A model generated the notes under the pieces. The model was not told where the DNA came from. It ran no database searches and worked only from the letters and a program-made list of their open reading frames with translations. The translations under genes were made by a program, and so were the position numbers. Source: Hyphomonas johnsonii MHS-2 (GTDB taxonomy: Bacteria > Pseudomonadota > Alphaproteobacteria > Caulobacterales > Hyphomonadaceae). Taken from it: DNA of 64,000 bases. Positions 8,769-18,885 of the stretch are shown here, piece after piece. The DNA is taken from assembly GCF_000685275.1 (NCBI RefSeq), contig NZ_ARYK01000001.1:992001-1056000 (forward strand), written 5' to 3'. Numbering within the stretch: the stretch's first letter is position 1; each line of letters opens with the position of its first letter.

Positions 8769-9758
8769 ATGACTGTTTTTGAGGCACCCAAAGTCTGGCT
8801 CGCGCCCATGTCCGGCGCGACCGACGCCCCCATGAGACGCCAGGCCGTACGCTTCGGCGCGCCAGCTGTCGTGTCCGAGATGGTCGCCTCGGAGTCCCTT
8901 GCTGCTGAGCGCCCGGATGTCGTGCGGCGCACCTGCCGGCACGATGGGGCAGGATACTGGATCGTCCAGCTGGCTGCCCGGCGCCCAACCGACATGCTCG
9001 CCGGAGCGCACCTGATGCGGGACGCCGGCGTCGACGTGATTGACATCAACATGGGCTGTCCATCGAAGCAGGTGACCGGCGGTCAGTCAGGCTCGGCGCT
9101 GATGCAGGATATTCCGTTGGCCACACAGATCATCGAAGCAGCGCTTGAGGGCGCTGGAGCGACGCCTGTGACCCTCAAGATGCGGCTCGGCTGGGATGAG
9201 CAGAGCCACAACGCACCGGAGCTCGCACGCGTCGCTGAATCACTGGGCGTCAAGATGATAACGGTGCACGGTCGCACCCGCTGCCAATTCTACAAGGGCG
9301 CAGCCGACTGGGCGGCCGTGCGGGCCACCGTTGATGCCGTCTCGGTTCCGGTCATCGTCAATGGCGACATCACCAGTTCCGAAGACGCGCACGCAGCACT
9401 TGCTGCGTCAGGCGCGCATGGCGTGATGGTCGGTCGCGCCGCGATGGGGCGCCCATGGATCGCCGGAGAGGTCGCCGCGAGCCTGGCAGGCCAGGCATAC
9501 GAGCAACCTGATCTCGCCACCCAGGCCGACAGCCTCGAAGCGCAGGTCCGGGATTCAGTCGCTCTTTATGGTTCGTCATTGGGCGTCCGGATCGTTCGCA
9601 AGCACGTGTCAGCGGCCATCGACACAGCTGCCCTGCCTCTCGACGATTCCCACCGCCGCCAGTTGCGCGCCCAGCTGTGCCGGATCACGGATCCAGACGA
9701 ATTGATACGGGCGCTCAACACGACATTCCTCAAACCCCAATTGTTCGAGGCGGCATGA
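8769..9758 (+). CDS. dusB: tRNA-dihydrouridine synthase (NifR3 family)
   Basis: 329-residue flavoenzyme that reduces uridines in the tRNA D-loop. The TIM barrel starts at [10 protein letters not shown]; the catalytic Cys97 lies in [12 protein letters not shown], and the C-terminal recognition domain is present. The ATG at 8769 is the start. Its stop overlaps the ntrB start as ATGA, giving the classical nifR3-ntrB-ntrC order of alphaproteobacteria. The start lies about 120 nt from the divergent ispDF start. Confidence 0.94.
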   Translation: MTVFEAPKVWLAPMSGATDAPMRRQAVRFGAPAVVSEMVASESLAAERPDVVRRTCRHDGAGYWIVQLAARRPTDMLAGAHLMRDAGVDVIDINMGCPSKQVTGGQSGSALMQDIPLATQIIEAALEGAGATPVTLKMRLGWDEQSHNAPELARVAESLGVKMITVHGRTRCQFYKGAADWAAVRATVDAVSVPVIVNGDITSSEDAHAALAASGAHGVMVGRAAMGRPWIAGEVAASLAGQAYEQPDLATQADSLEAQVRDSVALYGSSLGVRIVRKHVSAAIDTAALPLDDSHRRQLRAQLCRITDPDELIRALNTTFLKPQLFEAA

Positions 9759-10831
9759 CGATGACTTCCTTGACCGCCTTGAGACCTTCCATGCTAGGTG
9801 ATCTGTCCCCTGTGGCGCTTGTGCTGATTGATGCGCGCCGGCGCATTCTCGAAGCGAACCCGGCTGCCGAATCCCTGCTGAAAATGTCGCGCCGGGCGCT
9901 TGCAGGGCGGCCGATGAGCGAAGTCATCTACCATGACTCACCTATCTTCGAACTGATCGACCGGGCAGATCGACAATCGGGGGACATCATGGCGCCGGGT
10001 ACGCCGATTGCCGGCCCGGGCATGCATAATGGCATCATTTGCGACATCCGGATCAGGAGCGCCGACGATGGCACGTTCGTATTGGCGCTTGCCGAGACGC
10101 CGTCCCGCGAATCCAGCGATTCTGTCGCTGGTGCCGCCGGCTTTGGCCGGATCCTGGGGCACGAGGTCAAGAACCCGCTGGCGGGAATCATCGGGGCGGC
10201 ACAACTCCTCGAACGTCAGGGCCAGGCGGACCAGAGTGAGTTGCTCGACATCATTAAGGACGAGGCCCGCCGCATTGAGCGCCTGGTGAACCGGTTGTCC
10301 GCGTTCGAACTGTTCTCCGCACCGCGCATGCAGGCCTTCAATATCCACGCCCTGCTGGACAAGATCATTGCTGCGGAGCGCGCGGCGATCGGCGCCAATG
10401 TCTCCTTCAACCGTGAATTCGACCCGTCACTGCCAGATGTTATCGGCGACGCCGATCACCTCCAGCAGGCCTTCCAGAATATCGTGCGCAATGCGGCTGA
10501 AGCGGCGATCGACAACGGGTCACATGGCTCGGTCACCATCAGGACGTCCTATGCGGCCGGTCTCTCCATGAAGCAGGCGCGCCGCGGCGCCGGCCTGCGC
10601 AAAGCGATGATGGTGTCGATCGAGGACGATGGTCAGGGCATTTCGAGAGAGCGCCAGGCGACGATCTTCGACGTATTCCAGAGTTCCAAATCAGGAGCAC
10701 GAGGGCTGGGTTTGTCCATCGTTAGCGAAGTTGTCGCCGCTCATGGCGGGCAAATCAGAGTGGACAGCGAGCCGGGCGCGACCCGGTTCACAGTATTACT
10801 GCCCTTGGGCGATGGAGTAGATCATGGCTGA
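9755..10831 (+). CDS. ntrB: Nitrogen-regulation sensor histidine kinase NtrB
   Basis: 358-residue soluble kinase. A PAS domain (about 15-115) precedes the HisKA dimerisation helix with phospho-acceptor His136 in [12 protein letters not shown]. The HATPase domain shows the N box ([11 protein letters not shown]), G1 (EDDGQGI) and G2 ([10 protein letters not shown]). It phosphorylates NtrC under nitrogen limitation, and PII protein normally controls its activity. It overlaps dusB by 4 nt and ntrC by 8 nt, so the three are translationally coupled. Confidence 0.95.
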   Translation: MTMTSLTALRPSMLGDLSPVALVLIDARRRILEANPAAESLLKMSRRALAGRPMSEVIYHDSPIFELIDRADRQSGDIMAPGTPIAGPGMHNGIICDIRIRSADDGTFVLALAETPSRESSDSVAGAAGFGRILGHEVKNPLAGIIGAAQLLERQGQADQSELLDIIKDEARRIERLVNRLSAFELFSAPRMQAFNIHALLDKIIAAERAAIGANVSFNREFDPSLPDVIGDADHLQQAFQNIVRNAAEAAIDNGSHGSVTIRTSYAAGLSMKQARRGAGLRKAMMVSIEDDGQGISRERQATIFDVFQSSKSGARGLGLSIVSEVVAAHGGQIRVDSEPGATRFTVLLPLGDGVDHG

Positions 10832-12200
10832 AAAAACCGTCTTGTTGGCGGAGGATGATGCGAGCATCAGGCTCATCGTGAACCAAACGCTGGTTGCGGC
10901 AGGCTATGACGTTCGCGCCACGAGTTCGACCGACGCGCTGGAGCGATGGGTACGCAATGGCGAAGGCGACGTCGTCGTGACGGATGTCTATCTTGGTGAC
11001 GTCTCGATTTTCGACCTCTTGCCGTCCATGAAGCTTGCCCGCCCGGACCTGCCCTTCATTGTCATGAGCGGCCAGAATACGATCCTGACCGCCGCGTCAG
11101 CGGCGGAGCATGGCGCGTTTGATTACCTGCCCAAGCCGTTCGACATAGACGTGCTCTCCAGCCTGGTGCAGCGGGCTCTCAAGACGTCGCCAAAGACATC
11201 GAGCCGCTCGATCAATCCCGAGGCCCAGAAGGCCATCAGCGACGCAGGCCTGCCCCTGATCGGCCGGTCGGATGCCATGCAGGAAGTCTACCGCATCATC
11301 GCCAAGGTCATGAATACCGAACTGACGGTCCTGATCGAGGGCGAGAGCGGCACCGGCAAGGAACTGGCGGCTCGCGCGGTCCATCAACTGGGGGCCGCGA
11401 AAGCGGGGAAATTCGTGGCGCTGGATCTCGCAGCTCTGCCGGCAAGCGAAATCAACCGCGAACTGTTCGGGCTCGATGGCGAGGGCGGCGCGGTTCACCT
11501 CCAGGGCGGCACGCTCTATCTCGACGAGATCGGTGACCTTCCGGCGGAAGCGCAAACGCAGCTGGTCAAATTGTTGCGGGATTCAAGCGGTGCGCGCCTG
11601 ATCGCATCCACGCGGCGCAACCTTGGTCGGCTTGTGGAAGAGGGGAAGTTCCGCGAAGACCTGTACTATCGGCTGAACGTCGTGCGCCTGACGATGCCAC
11701 CCTTGCGCCTGCGGAAGGAAGACATTCCGGAATTGGCGCGCGCCTTCCTGATCCGGGCGCAGCGCCAGGGCCTGTCCGCCAAGACGCTCGACAAGTCCGC
11801 ACTTGATCTTCTCACGGCCTATGACTGGCCCGGCAACGTGCGGGAGCTTGAGAACCTGATCTTGCGCCTCGCGGTGCTCAGCCCGGACGAAGCCATAACG
11901 CTGCGTGACGTGGAACGGGAACTGCGCGCGGGCGCCCGTGAACAGAAGGGGGCGAGCGCCGGGTTCGAAAAAGACGTCGAAACGCTCTTGCACCGCTATG
12001 TCATGGGCGACCTGATCGCCGGCAGCGATTCAGAGGATTCTGCAGTGTATTCCCGGGTAATTGACCAGGTCGAACGCCCCCTCATCCGACTGGCCTTGTC
12101 GGTGACGTCCGGCAACAAAGTGAAGGCTGCCCAGCTTCTCGGGATGAATCGCAACACACTGCGCGCCAAGATCAATGCCCTTGGAATCGCAGAAGACTGA
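10824..12200 (+). CDS. ntrC: Response regulator NtrC lacking the sigma-54 GAFTGA loop
   Basis: 458 residues. The receiver domain has Asp11, Asp12 and phospho-acceptor Asp54. The AAA+ domain has Walker A GESGTGKE (173-180) and Walker B GGTLYLDE (228-235). The C-terminal Fis-type helix-turn-helix is AAQLLGMNRNTLRAKI. Between ELFG (213-216) and GGT (228) the loop is only 11 residues long and the GAFTGA motif is absent. That motif contacts sigma-54, so this NtrC probably works with a sigma-70-type polymerase, as known for Rhodobacter capsulatus and reported for Caulobacter NtrC. It overlaps ntrB by 8 nt. Confidence 0.95.
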   Translation: MAEKTVLLAEDDASIRLIVNQTLVAAGYDVRATSSTDALERWVRNGEGDVVVTDVYLGDVSIFDLLPSMKLARPDLPFIVMSGQNTILTAASAAEHGAFDYLPKPFDIDVLSSLVQRALKTSPKTSSRSINPEAQKAISDAGLPLIGRSDAMQEVYRIIAKVMNTELTVLIEGESGTGKELAARAVHQLGAAKAGKFVALDLAALPASEINRELFGLDGEGGAVHLQGGTLYLDEIGDLPAEAQTQLVKLLRDSSGARLIASTRRNLGRLVEEGKFREDLYYRLNVVRLTMPPLRLRKEDIPELARAFLIRAQRQGLSAKTLDKSALDLLTAYDWPGNVRELENLILRLAVLSPDEAITLRDVERELRAGAREQKGASAGFEKDVETLLHRYVMGDLIAGSDSEDSAVYSRVIDQVERPLIRLALSVTSGNKVKAAQLLGMNRNTLRAKINALGIAED

Positions 12201-12307
12201 TTGACGGCAGGCGAAACTGTGCTTTTAGTGCACCACTGTTGCTGTACCGACACGAAAGCGTGTCGTAAATGCAACGGGCCGGGGTGGCCGTTACAGAGCG
12301 TGGTTGA
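12201..12307 (+). promoter_or_regulatory. ntrC-ntrY intergenic region with palindromes
   Basis: The 107-nt gap has GTGC-N7-GCAC and, further on, a perfect hairpin CGACACG-AAAG-CGTGTCG (12248-12265) without a U-tract. The first resembles, but does not match, NtrC half-sites. Together they may be a regulator site and a processing or attenuation hairpin separating ntrBC from ntrYX. Confidence 0.3.
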
Positions 12308-14614
12308 TTGTCGAATACCTTAAGTCAGCAAGCGACAAAGGCGAGTTGGGCTCTGTTCGAGGGGCTCTTCATCATCGCGGCCCTGGTAGCCGTGTTTGCG
12401 ACCTTTATTGCCATTTCAGGTGTTGACCCGAACAATCCGGGCGCCGGCGCCACGCCTTGGCTGTTGGGCCTGAACTTCATTGTGATCGTCGTGCTCGCGA
12501 TGATCGTCGTGCGGGAATACATGTCGATCCAGGTCGGCGGCCGCGGTGAGGGCAAGGGGCGCCTCGCTCGCCGATTCGTTCTCCTGTTCGGCTTTTCCGC
12601 CCTGATCCCGGCCATGATCGTCGCGCTGTTCATCGGTGCATTCATTACGCGCGGACTCGACAATTGGCTCGGTGAGCGGGTCGACACGATCATGGAAAAG
12701 AACGCGCAGATATTCCAGGACTATGTCGACAATTTCGAATCCACGCTGGATGTCGATGTGAGGCTCGCTGCCCTCGATGTCGAGAATTTCGCGAAGGACG
12801 TCAAAAAATCGCTCGCCGCCAGCGGACAGAACGATGAGATCACCGCCGAAAACCTGGAAAAGGATGCGTCAAAAGCCTTTACCGAGGGGCTTCGGTCAGA
12901 GCTTGGTTTTCGGGAATTCCTGACCATCGCGGTGCTCGGATCCGACGGGGTTGAGTTGATCGCGGAGCAAAGCGTCCAGCAACCCATCCTCGTGCCGCCC
13001 CCGCAATCGGCATTCGAAGAGGCCAATACCGGCAACATCGCAACAACGCTGTATGAGAACCGCGGTATCGCCACAGCCCTGATTCGTATCGAAGAGCCCC
13101 TCGATGGGTACATCTACGCAGTCAAGAACTTCGACAAGAATGCTCTGGTGCAACTGAGGGAAGCGGAAGCGGCCCTGGCTCAATACAATAACGCCAAACG
13201 CCGAAGCGGGCGGCTTCAGTCGTTCTTTGCCATCGGCTATACGCAGATTGCTGCATTGATCCTCCTGCTCGCAGGCCGGCTCGGCCTGGAGGCGGCTGGC
13301 AGGATCACCGGTCCTATCGGGCGTCTGGCCACCGCTGCCCATACGGTGCGAGACGGGGACCTGACGGTAAGGTTGCCAGCGTCTGGCCCAAAGGATGAAG
13401 TCTACGCCCTGACCAATTCCTTCAATGCGATGACTGAACAATTGTCGGAACAGCGCAATGCGCTCATTCGCGCCCGTGAGGATTCCGAAGATCGCCGGAA
13501 ATTCGTCGAGACTCTCCTTGCCGAAGTCAGCGCTGGAGTCATCCGCATGGACGGTGACATGATCATCACGCTGGCAAATCGGTCGGCGGCGAGCGTGCTC
13601 GGAGTGGCCGAAATTGAGCCTGGTACGTTACTGGCAGACGTTGCGCCCCATTTTGAAAGCTATGCCCGCGACACACTCGAACGGGTATCGCAGGTCGATG
13701 CATCGCTCGACCTCAGCATCAATGGCGAGATTCGGCATATCCGTTTGAAAACAGCGCCGGATCCAGCGGGCGGTTGTGTGTTGACGTTTGATGACACGAC
13801 CCGCCTGGTCAACGCACAGCGCCAGCTTGCCTGGCGCGACGTTGCGCGAAGAATCGCCCACGAAATCCGGAACCCACTGACGCCGATCATGCTTTCCACG
13901 GAACGAATCCGGCGCCGTTACGCCGACAAGATTGACGACAGTGACGGCGTGTTTGACCGCTGCATCGAGACGATCCTCCGCCAGGTCGGCGACATCGGAC
14001 GGATGGTTGAAGAGTTTTCTTCCTTCGCACGAATGCCCAAGCCCAATGTCGCGCCATTCAACATGCGGACACTGCTCCAGAGCGCCGCATTCTCCCAGAG
14101 CGTGGTGTCGCCAGATGTCGAATTCGACTTCGAGTCCACCCCCGAAGCCATGGCCTTTCGCGGAGACGAGCGCTTGCTCGGCCAGGCCTTCGGAAATCTT
14201 CTGCAAAATGCCGCCGAAGCAATCGAGGGACTGCCCGAGGAATCCGAAACCAAGGGGCACATCCGGATCACACTGACCGATGATGCCCGTGGCGTTGAGG
14301 TGGCGATTGAGGACAACGGTCCGGGCTTTCCCTCCGATGTTCGCGACCGCCTTCTGGAGCCTTATGTTACCACCCGAGAAAAGGGCACCGGTCTGGGACT
14401 TGCCATCGTCAATCGGATCATCGCTGATCATGGCGGGTCGATTTCACTGCAAAACCGCCTTGATGGCATGCGGGGCGCGCGTGTGCGCGTGTGGCTGCCA
14501 CGGTCGGCCCCTGTTGCATTGTCGGCACACGACGACGCGGTAACCGACGACGAAGACTCCCACCAAACCGTCCGAACATCCGAAGAAGTAGAGGAACCGG
14601 CACCATGGCGTTAG
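12308..14614 (+). CDS. ntrY: Membrane sensor histidine kinase NtrY
   Basis: 768-residue membrane kinase starting with TTG at 12308; no suitable ATG lies near. Three N-terminal transmembrane helices (about 18-38, 50-69, 90-113) precede an extracytoplasmic sensor region, a fourth helix (about 303-325), HAMP (about 326-375), a PAS domain, HisKA with His518 in IAHEIRNPLTPIM, and HATPase (QNAAEAI, EDNGPGF, GTGLGLAI). NtrY partners NtrX and has been tied to nitrogen, redox and envelope signalling in related bacteria. It overlaps ntrX by 10 nt. Confidence 0.95.
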   Translation: MSNTLSQQATKASWALFEGLFIIAALVAVFATFIAISGVDPNNPGAGATPWLLGLNFIVIVVLAMIVVREYMSIQVGGRGEGKGRLARRFVLLFGFSALIPAMIVALFIGAFITRGLDNWLGERVDTIMEKNAQIFQDYVDNFESTLDVDVRLAALDVENFAKDVKKSLAASGQNDEITAENLEKDASKAFTEGLRSELGFREFLTIAVLGSDGVELIAEQSVQQPILVPPPQSAFEEANTGNIATTLYENRGIATALIRIEEPLDGYIYAVKNFDKNALVQLREAEAALAQYNNAKRRSGRLQSFFAIGYTQIAALILLLAGRLGLEAAGRITGPIGRLATAAHTVRDGDLTVRLPASGPKDEVYALTNSFNAMTEQLSEQRNALIRAREDSEDRRKFVETLLAEVSAGVIRMDGDMIITLANRSAASVLGVAEIEPGTLLADVAPHFESYARDTLERVSQVDASLDLSINGEIRHIRLKTAPDPAGGCVLTFDDTTRLVNAQRQLAWRDVARRIAHEIRNPLTPIMLSTERIRRRYADKIDDSDGVFDRCIETILRQVGDIGRMVEEFSSFARMPKPNVAPFNMRTLLQSAAFSQSVVSPDVEFDFESTPEAMAFRGDERLLGQAFGNLLQNAAEAIEGLPEESETKGHIRITLTDDARGVEVAIEDNGPGFPSDVRDRLLEPYVTTREKGTGLGLAIVNRIIADHGGSISLQNRLDGMRGARVRVWLPRSAPVALSAHDDAVTDDEDSHQTVRTSEEVEEPAPWR

Positions 14615-15993
14615 ACATTCTGGTCGTAGACGACGAACCTGATATTCGCGAGCTTGTCGCCGGCGTGCTAAGCGACGAGGGATACTCCGTGCGAACCGCA
14701 GAGACAGCCGAACGCGCGATCGAAGAGGTCCGTACACGGATGCCCCGGCTGGTCGTTCTGGATGTCTGGCTGCAAGGCAGCCAGATGGACGGCCTCTCGG
14801 TCCTGAAATACCTTAAATCGATTGACCCGCTTTTGCCTGTGATCGTCATCAGCGGTCACGGCAATATCGAAACGGCCATCGCGGCGATACGGCGGGGCGC
14901 CTATGACTTCATTGAAAAGCCGTTCAAGACGGACAGGCTGCTGCATCTGATCGAGCGAGCGATCGAATCCGCCGCGCTGAAATACGAGAATGCGGCACTG
15001 CGCAACCGGGCCGGTGAAGACGAGCACTGGATCGGCAACAGCCAGGCTGCCGCAAACCTGCGCGCCTCGATCGAAAAAGTCGCACCGACAAACTCGCGCG
15101 TCATGATCAATGGACCGGCTGGGGTCGGCAAGGAATTGGCGGCCCGCCTGATTCATCGCAGCTCGTTGCGGGCAGGTGGACCTTTTGTTGTCGTGAACGC
15201 AGCAAGCATCGCTCCCGACCAGATGGAAACAGCGCTGTTCGGCGAAGAAGACCAGCAAGGGCGGACGATCCGCGTGGGCCTGTTTGAAAAGGCTCACAAT
15301 GGCACGCTCCTGCTCGACGAAGTGGCGGACATGCCGCTCGGAACACAGAACAAGATTCTGCGTGTACTGACTGAGCAGCGATTCCAGCGGGTAGGCGGTC
15401 GCTCGGACGTTAGCGTCGATGTTCGCGTGATGTCGGCAACGACGAAGGATCTGAAACAGGAAATTCTGGACGGAAACTTCCGTGAAGACCTGTTCTATCG
15501 CCTCAGCGTCGTGCCGTTGCGGGTTCCATCCCTGGCAGAGCGCCGCGACGACATCGTCGACCTGGTCAATTACTTTACCGACCGCATCTCGGACTCTTCC
15601 GGCCTCGTGCCTCGCGCGTTCTCCGCAGAGGCAATGGCCGTACTCCAATCGATGGACTGGCCGGGCAATATCCGGCAATTGCGGAATATCGTCGAGCGTA
15701 TCCTCATCCTGTCTCCTTCTGATTCCGACCGGGCGGTCAGCGTGGACGAGTTGCCACGGGACTCCGGATCAGGCGTGACACAGACCTCGAAATCCGGGTC
15801 CGCAGAACTCGTCGGGCTCTCACTTCGTGATGCACGCGAACAGTTCGAACGGGAATACCTCGCGCTCCAGATCACCCGATTCAACGGAAATATCTCGCGA
15901 ACCGCAGAATTCATTGGTATGGAACGCTCTGCATTGCACAGAAAATTAAAGGCTTTGGGCGTAGCTTCCGGCCTTTCTCGTCAAGACGGCTGA
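14605..15993 (+). CDS. ntrX: Response regulator NtrX (AAA+, Fis-type HTH), GAFTGA absent
   Basis: 462 residues. The receiver has phospho-acceptor Asp53 in VVLDVWLQ, the AAA+ core has Walker A GPAGVGKE (170-177) and Walker B NGTLLLDE, and a Fis-type helix-turn-helix ends the protein. After LFGEE (211-215) the sequence runs DQQGRTIRVGLFEKA with no GAFTGA, so sigma-54 activation is unlikely. Start is the ATG at 14605 with GAGGA upstream. It overlaps ntrY, and trkA follows 24 nt later. Confidence 0.95.
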   Translation: MALDILVVDDEPDIRELVAGVLSDEGYSVRTAETAERAIEEVRTRMPRLVVLDVWLQGSQMDGLSVLKYLKSIDPLLPVIVISGHGNIETAIAAIRRGAYDFIEKPFKTDRLLHLIERAIESAALKYENAALRNRAGEDEHWIGNSQAAANLRASIEKVAPTNSRVMINGPAGVGKELAARLIHRSSLRAGGPFVVVNAASIAPDQMETALFGEEDQQGRTIRVGLFEKAHNGTLLLDEVADMPLGTQNKILRVLTEQRFQRVGGRSDVSVDVRVMSATTKDLKQEILDGNFREDLFYRLSVVPLRVPSLAERRDDIVDLVNYFTDRISDSSGLVPRAFSAEAMAVLQSMDWPGNIRQLRNIVERILILSPSDSDRAVSVDELPRDSGSGVTQTSKSGSAELVGLSLRDAREQFEREYLALQITRFNGNISRTAEFIGMERSALHRKLKALGVASGLSRQDG

Positions 15994-16017
15994 GTATCCG
16001 TCGAAAGGCAGTAACAA

Positions 16018-17391
16018 ATGCGCGTTCTGATATGCGGCGCAGGCCGTGTCGGACATGGAATTGCCCGCCGCCTGGCGCGTGAGAAGCACGATATCACGAT
16101 CATCGATGAAAACGCGGATCTCGTGGATCAGGTATCGACTGATCTCGATGTCCGGGGCCTTACAGGCCATGCCGCGCATCCGGATGTCCTCAAGCGGGCA
16201 GGGGCTTCAGACTGCGAAATGATCATCGCGGTCACCCATTTCGACGAAATCAACATGGTGATCTGCCAGATCGCCCACACCCTGTTCTCCGTTCCCTACA
16301 AGATTGCGCGGGTGAGGGAGCAATCCTATATCGACCCGGCCTGGAAGAATATCTTCTCCCGAGAAGGCCTGCCCATCGACATGGTCATATCCCCCGAGAT
16401 CGAAGTCGGCGAAGCAATTCTCCAGCGGTTCCGGACACCTGGTGCCGTGATGAGCGCGACTTTCGGCAAGGGGCAGGTCAAGTTGCTCGGGCTCGAAATC
16501 GACGATCAAAGCCCGCTTCTTGATACGCCGGTCGATCAGATGCGCGGCTTGTTCCCCGACCTGTCGGCGCGCATCGTTGGCATCGGGCGGGGCGATTCCG
16601 TCCGCGCGCCACGGTCAACCGACGTCCTGAAGCCTGACGACCGAGCCTACATCGCGGTCCTCGACGAGCATGCCGACCGCCTGACCTCGATCTTCAATCG
16701 CCACAATGAGCGGCTCGACCATATTGTCATTGTCGGCGGCGGAAATGTCGGATTGTACGTTGCCAAGACTCTCGAACGCGAAAGCAACATCCGAATACGC
16801 TTGATCGAAAACAGCGCGCTCCGGGCCGACGCGGCCGTCGCGGAGTTGAAACGGACGATTGTCATTCAGGGAGACGGTCTCAACCCGGATATCCTGGCTG
16901 AAGCCGGCGCCCCGAAAGCGGACTTTGTCATCGCGATCACCAATGATGACAAGACGAACCTCCTGATCTGCAATCTGGCCAAACGTGCTGGCGCGAAGCG
17001 GGCGATGGCGCTCGTGAATGCGACCGAACTGGCCGGACTGGCACGCGACATGCGCGTTGATGCCGTACTGGACCCTCGCGCGCTGACCGTGTCCCAGATC
17101 CTTCTGCGCATGCGGCGCGGCCGCATCCTGGGGCTGCAATCGATCGAGGACGGACTTGCTGAAGTCGCTGAAGGGGTAACGCTTGAATCGTCGTCACTGA
17201 TCGGCAAGACGCTCGGTTATCAGGACCTGCCAGACGGCGTGACGGCAGCAGCGATCGTGCGGGACGGCGTTGTCCACATGGCCGGTCCGGACGTCACCGT
17301 GCGCGCCGAGGACCGCCTCATCGTGTTCTACGAAGAGAGTATGGTGCGAAAGGTCGAAAAGTACTTCCGCGTCAGTCCAGACTTCTTCTGA
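16018..17391 (+). CDS. trkA: Trk potassium uptake regulatory subunit TrkA
   Basis: 457-residue peripheral membrane protein with two RCK (Rossmann plus TrkA-C) halves. The first NAD-binding loop is MRVLICGAGRVGHGIA at the N-terminus, and the second is IVGGGNVGLYVA near residue 240. It gates TrkH according to NAD(H)/ATP. trkH starts 4 nt behind the stop, so the two form one transcription unit, as usual in alphaproteobacteria where ntrX-trkA-trkH are linked. Confidence 0.95.
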   Translation: MRVLICGAGRVGHGIARRLAREKHDITIIDENADLVDQVSTDLDVRGLTGHAAHPDVLKRAGASDCEMIIAVTHFDEINMVICQIAHTLFSVPYKIARVREQSYIDPAWKNIFSREGLPIDMVISPEIEVGEAILQRFRTPGAVMSATFGKGQVKLLGLEIDDQSPLLDTPVDQMRGLFPDLSARIVGIGRGDSVRAPRSTDVLKPDDRAYIAVLDEHADRLTSIFNRHNERLDHIVIVGGGNVGLYVAKTLERESNIRIRLIENSALRADAAVAELKRTIVIQGDGLNPDILAEAGAPKADFVIAITNDDKTNLLICNLAKRAGAKRAMALVNATELAGLARDMRVDAVLDPRALTVSQILLRMRRGRILGLQSIEDGLAEVAEGVTLESSSLIGKTLGYQDLPDGVTAAAIVRDGVVHMAGPDVTVRAEDRLIVFYEESMVRKVEKYFRVSPDFF

Positions 17392-17395
17392 TTCC

Positions 17396-18802
17396 ATGAA
17401 TTACGCTTCGGTTGTCCGCGTTCTCTCTTTCATGATGCTGTTCCTTGCGGGCGGGACCCTTCTCCCGGTTGTCGTCGCCGTTTATGCAGGCGAACCACGG
17501 CAGGTATTTTCACTCCTTGCGACGGGATTGGGCATTGCCGTACTGGCCAGCAGTATCCTCCTCCTGACGCCAAAGCCGAGGCGCAAGTCCCGTCCTTCCG
17601 ATGCGCTGGGGGTGGTGATCCTGTGGTGGTTCACGGCGCCGGTCGCTGCCGCGCTTCCATTCGTTCTGGGCGTGGCTGATAACTCGGTGCTTCACGCCAT
17701 CCATGAGGCGACAGCGTGTCTGACCACAACAGGCCAGTCCGTCATTGAATTGGGAGACGATCCCTGGCCGGCCAGCCTGGTTGTCTGGCGCGGTGTCCTG
17801 CACATCCTGGGTGGGCTTGCCACCATCGTGACGGCCGCGAGTGTCCTCGCTGCGCTCAACCTTGGTGGGCCGGGAATTCACCGCACGATCCTGTTCACGC
17901 TGCCGGAAACCAGCTTCTTCGATGCGGTGCCCCGGGTTACCCGGTGGGTCGCTATCATGATGGCGGTGTGCATCCTCGGCTTGATTGCAGCACTGATCCT
18001 TGCGGGCGTGCCGTTTCCGCGCGCCGTCGAGGATGCCATCAGCGCCATCACGACGGGTCTCGTCGCGCCAGATAGCGCAACCCGGCCCGCCCTGCCGATC
18101 GTTGGCTCCATCGTGCTCGCCATCGGTCTCATCGTTGGCGCGCTGGGCCTCGCCGTCTGGCTGCCCTTGCGGGACCGTAGGATCAAGGCAGCGCTGACAG
18201 ACCCTGAAACCGTCATGTTCATGCTGCTGATCCTGGTCTTCGCTGCAGTGATCCTGCCTTTGGGCCTGGGCATGCGTGACAGTATTTCCTGGTCGCTGAC
18301 GGCGTTGGCCACTTCCGGCATAGCGCTGACGGATACGCCGGTGCGCGACATAATTCCGCTGCCCATCTTCGTGTTGCCTTCCCTGATTGGCGGATCCGCC
18401 TTGTCGGCCGCCGGGGGCGTCAAAATAGCCCGTCTCATCGTTCTCGCGCGTCGCGCGGGACAGGAATTCCGTCAACTGGGCTACCGGCGCTCGGTCCTTG
18501 GGTTCCAGTTCAGGGACCGGGAACTCGATGAGCGCAGCGTCATTGGTGTTTGGGTCTACCTTATCGCTTATATTGTCGCCGTCTTCGCGGTCATGATCGG
18601 GTTTTCGTTCCTGAATCTGCCGTTTGAATCGACCATCCGGCTGGCAATCGGCGGACTCACCAATTCGGGCGCGCTCCTCATCGGGCACACTGACCAACTG
18701 GGCGATGGCCCAACCAGTCTCCTGATTTTCAGCATGTTATTGGGCAGATTGGAAATTTTGGCCCTATTTCCTGCGCTGGCCCCAAGTTTTTGGCGGGGTT
18801 GA
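17396..18802 (+). CDS. trkH: Trk potassium transporter membrane subunit
   Basis: 468-residue polytopic channel-like protein with repeated membrane-pore-membrane units; pore-loop segments are visible around ATACLTTTGQSV, ISAITTGLVAP, ALATSGIALTD and GGLTNSGALLIG. It mediates K+ uptake together with TrkA. The ATG at 17396 is chosen (MNYASVVRVLSF, then the first helix). The upstream open frame overlaps trkA and is not coding. Confidence 0.93.
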   Translation: MNYASVVRVLSFMMLFLAGGTLLPVVVAVYAGEPRQVFSLLATGLGIAVLASSILLLTPKPRRKSRPSDALGVVILWWFTAPVAAALPFVLGVADNSVLHAIHEATACLTTTGQSVIELGDDPWPASLVVWRGVLHILGGLATIVTAASVLAALNLGGPGIHRTILFTLPETSFFDAVPRVTRWVAIMMAVCILGLIAALILAGVPFPRAVEDAISAITTGLVAPDSATRPALPIVGSIVLAIGLIVGALGLAVWLPLRDRRIKAALTDPETVMFMLLILVFAAVILPLGLGMRDSISWSLTALATSGIALTDTPVRDIIPLPIFVLPSLIGGSALSAAGGVKIARLIVLARRAGQEFRQLGYRRSVLGFQFRDRELDERSVIGVWVYLIAYIVAVFAVMIGFSFLNLPFESTIRLAIGGLTNSGALLIGHTDQLGDGPTSLLIFSMLLGRLEILALFPALAPSFWRG

Positions 18803-18885
18803 GCAGTGTTCGCACTTGCACAATCGACACAATCCATTTAGCTCGCGACACATAACAAGAACAATAGCAGCAACGGCCCGATCCC

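Noticed and set aside
8649-9011. N-terminal extension of ispDF in the same open frame
   Set aside because: It is antisense to the dusB start, and the IspD fold begins exactly at the ATG at 8648.
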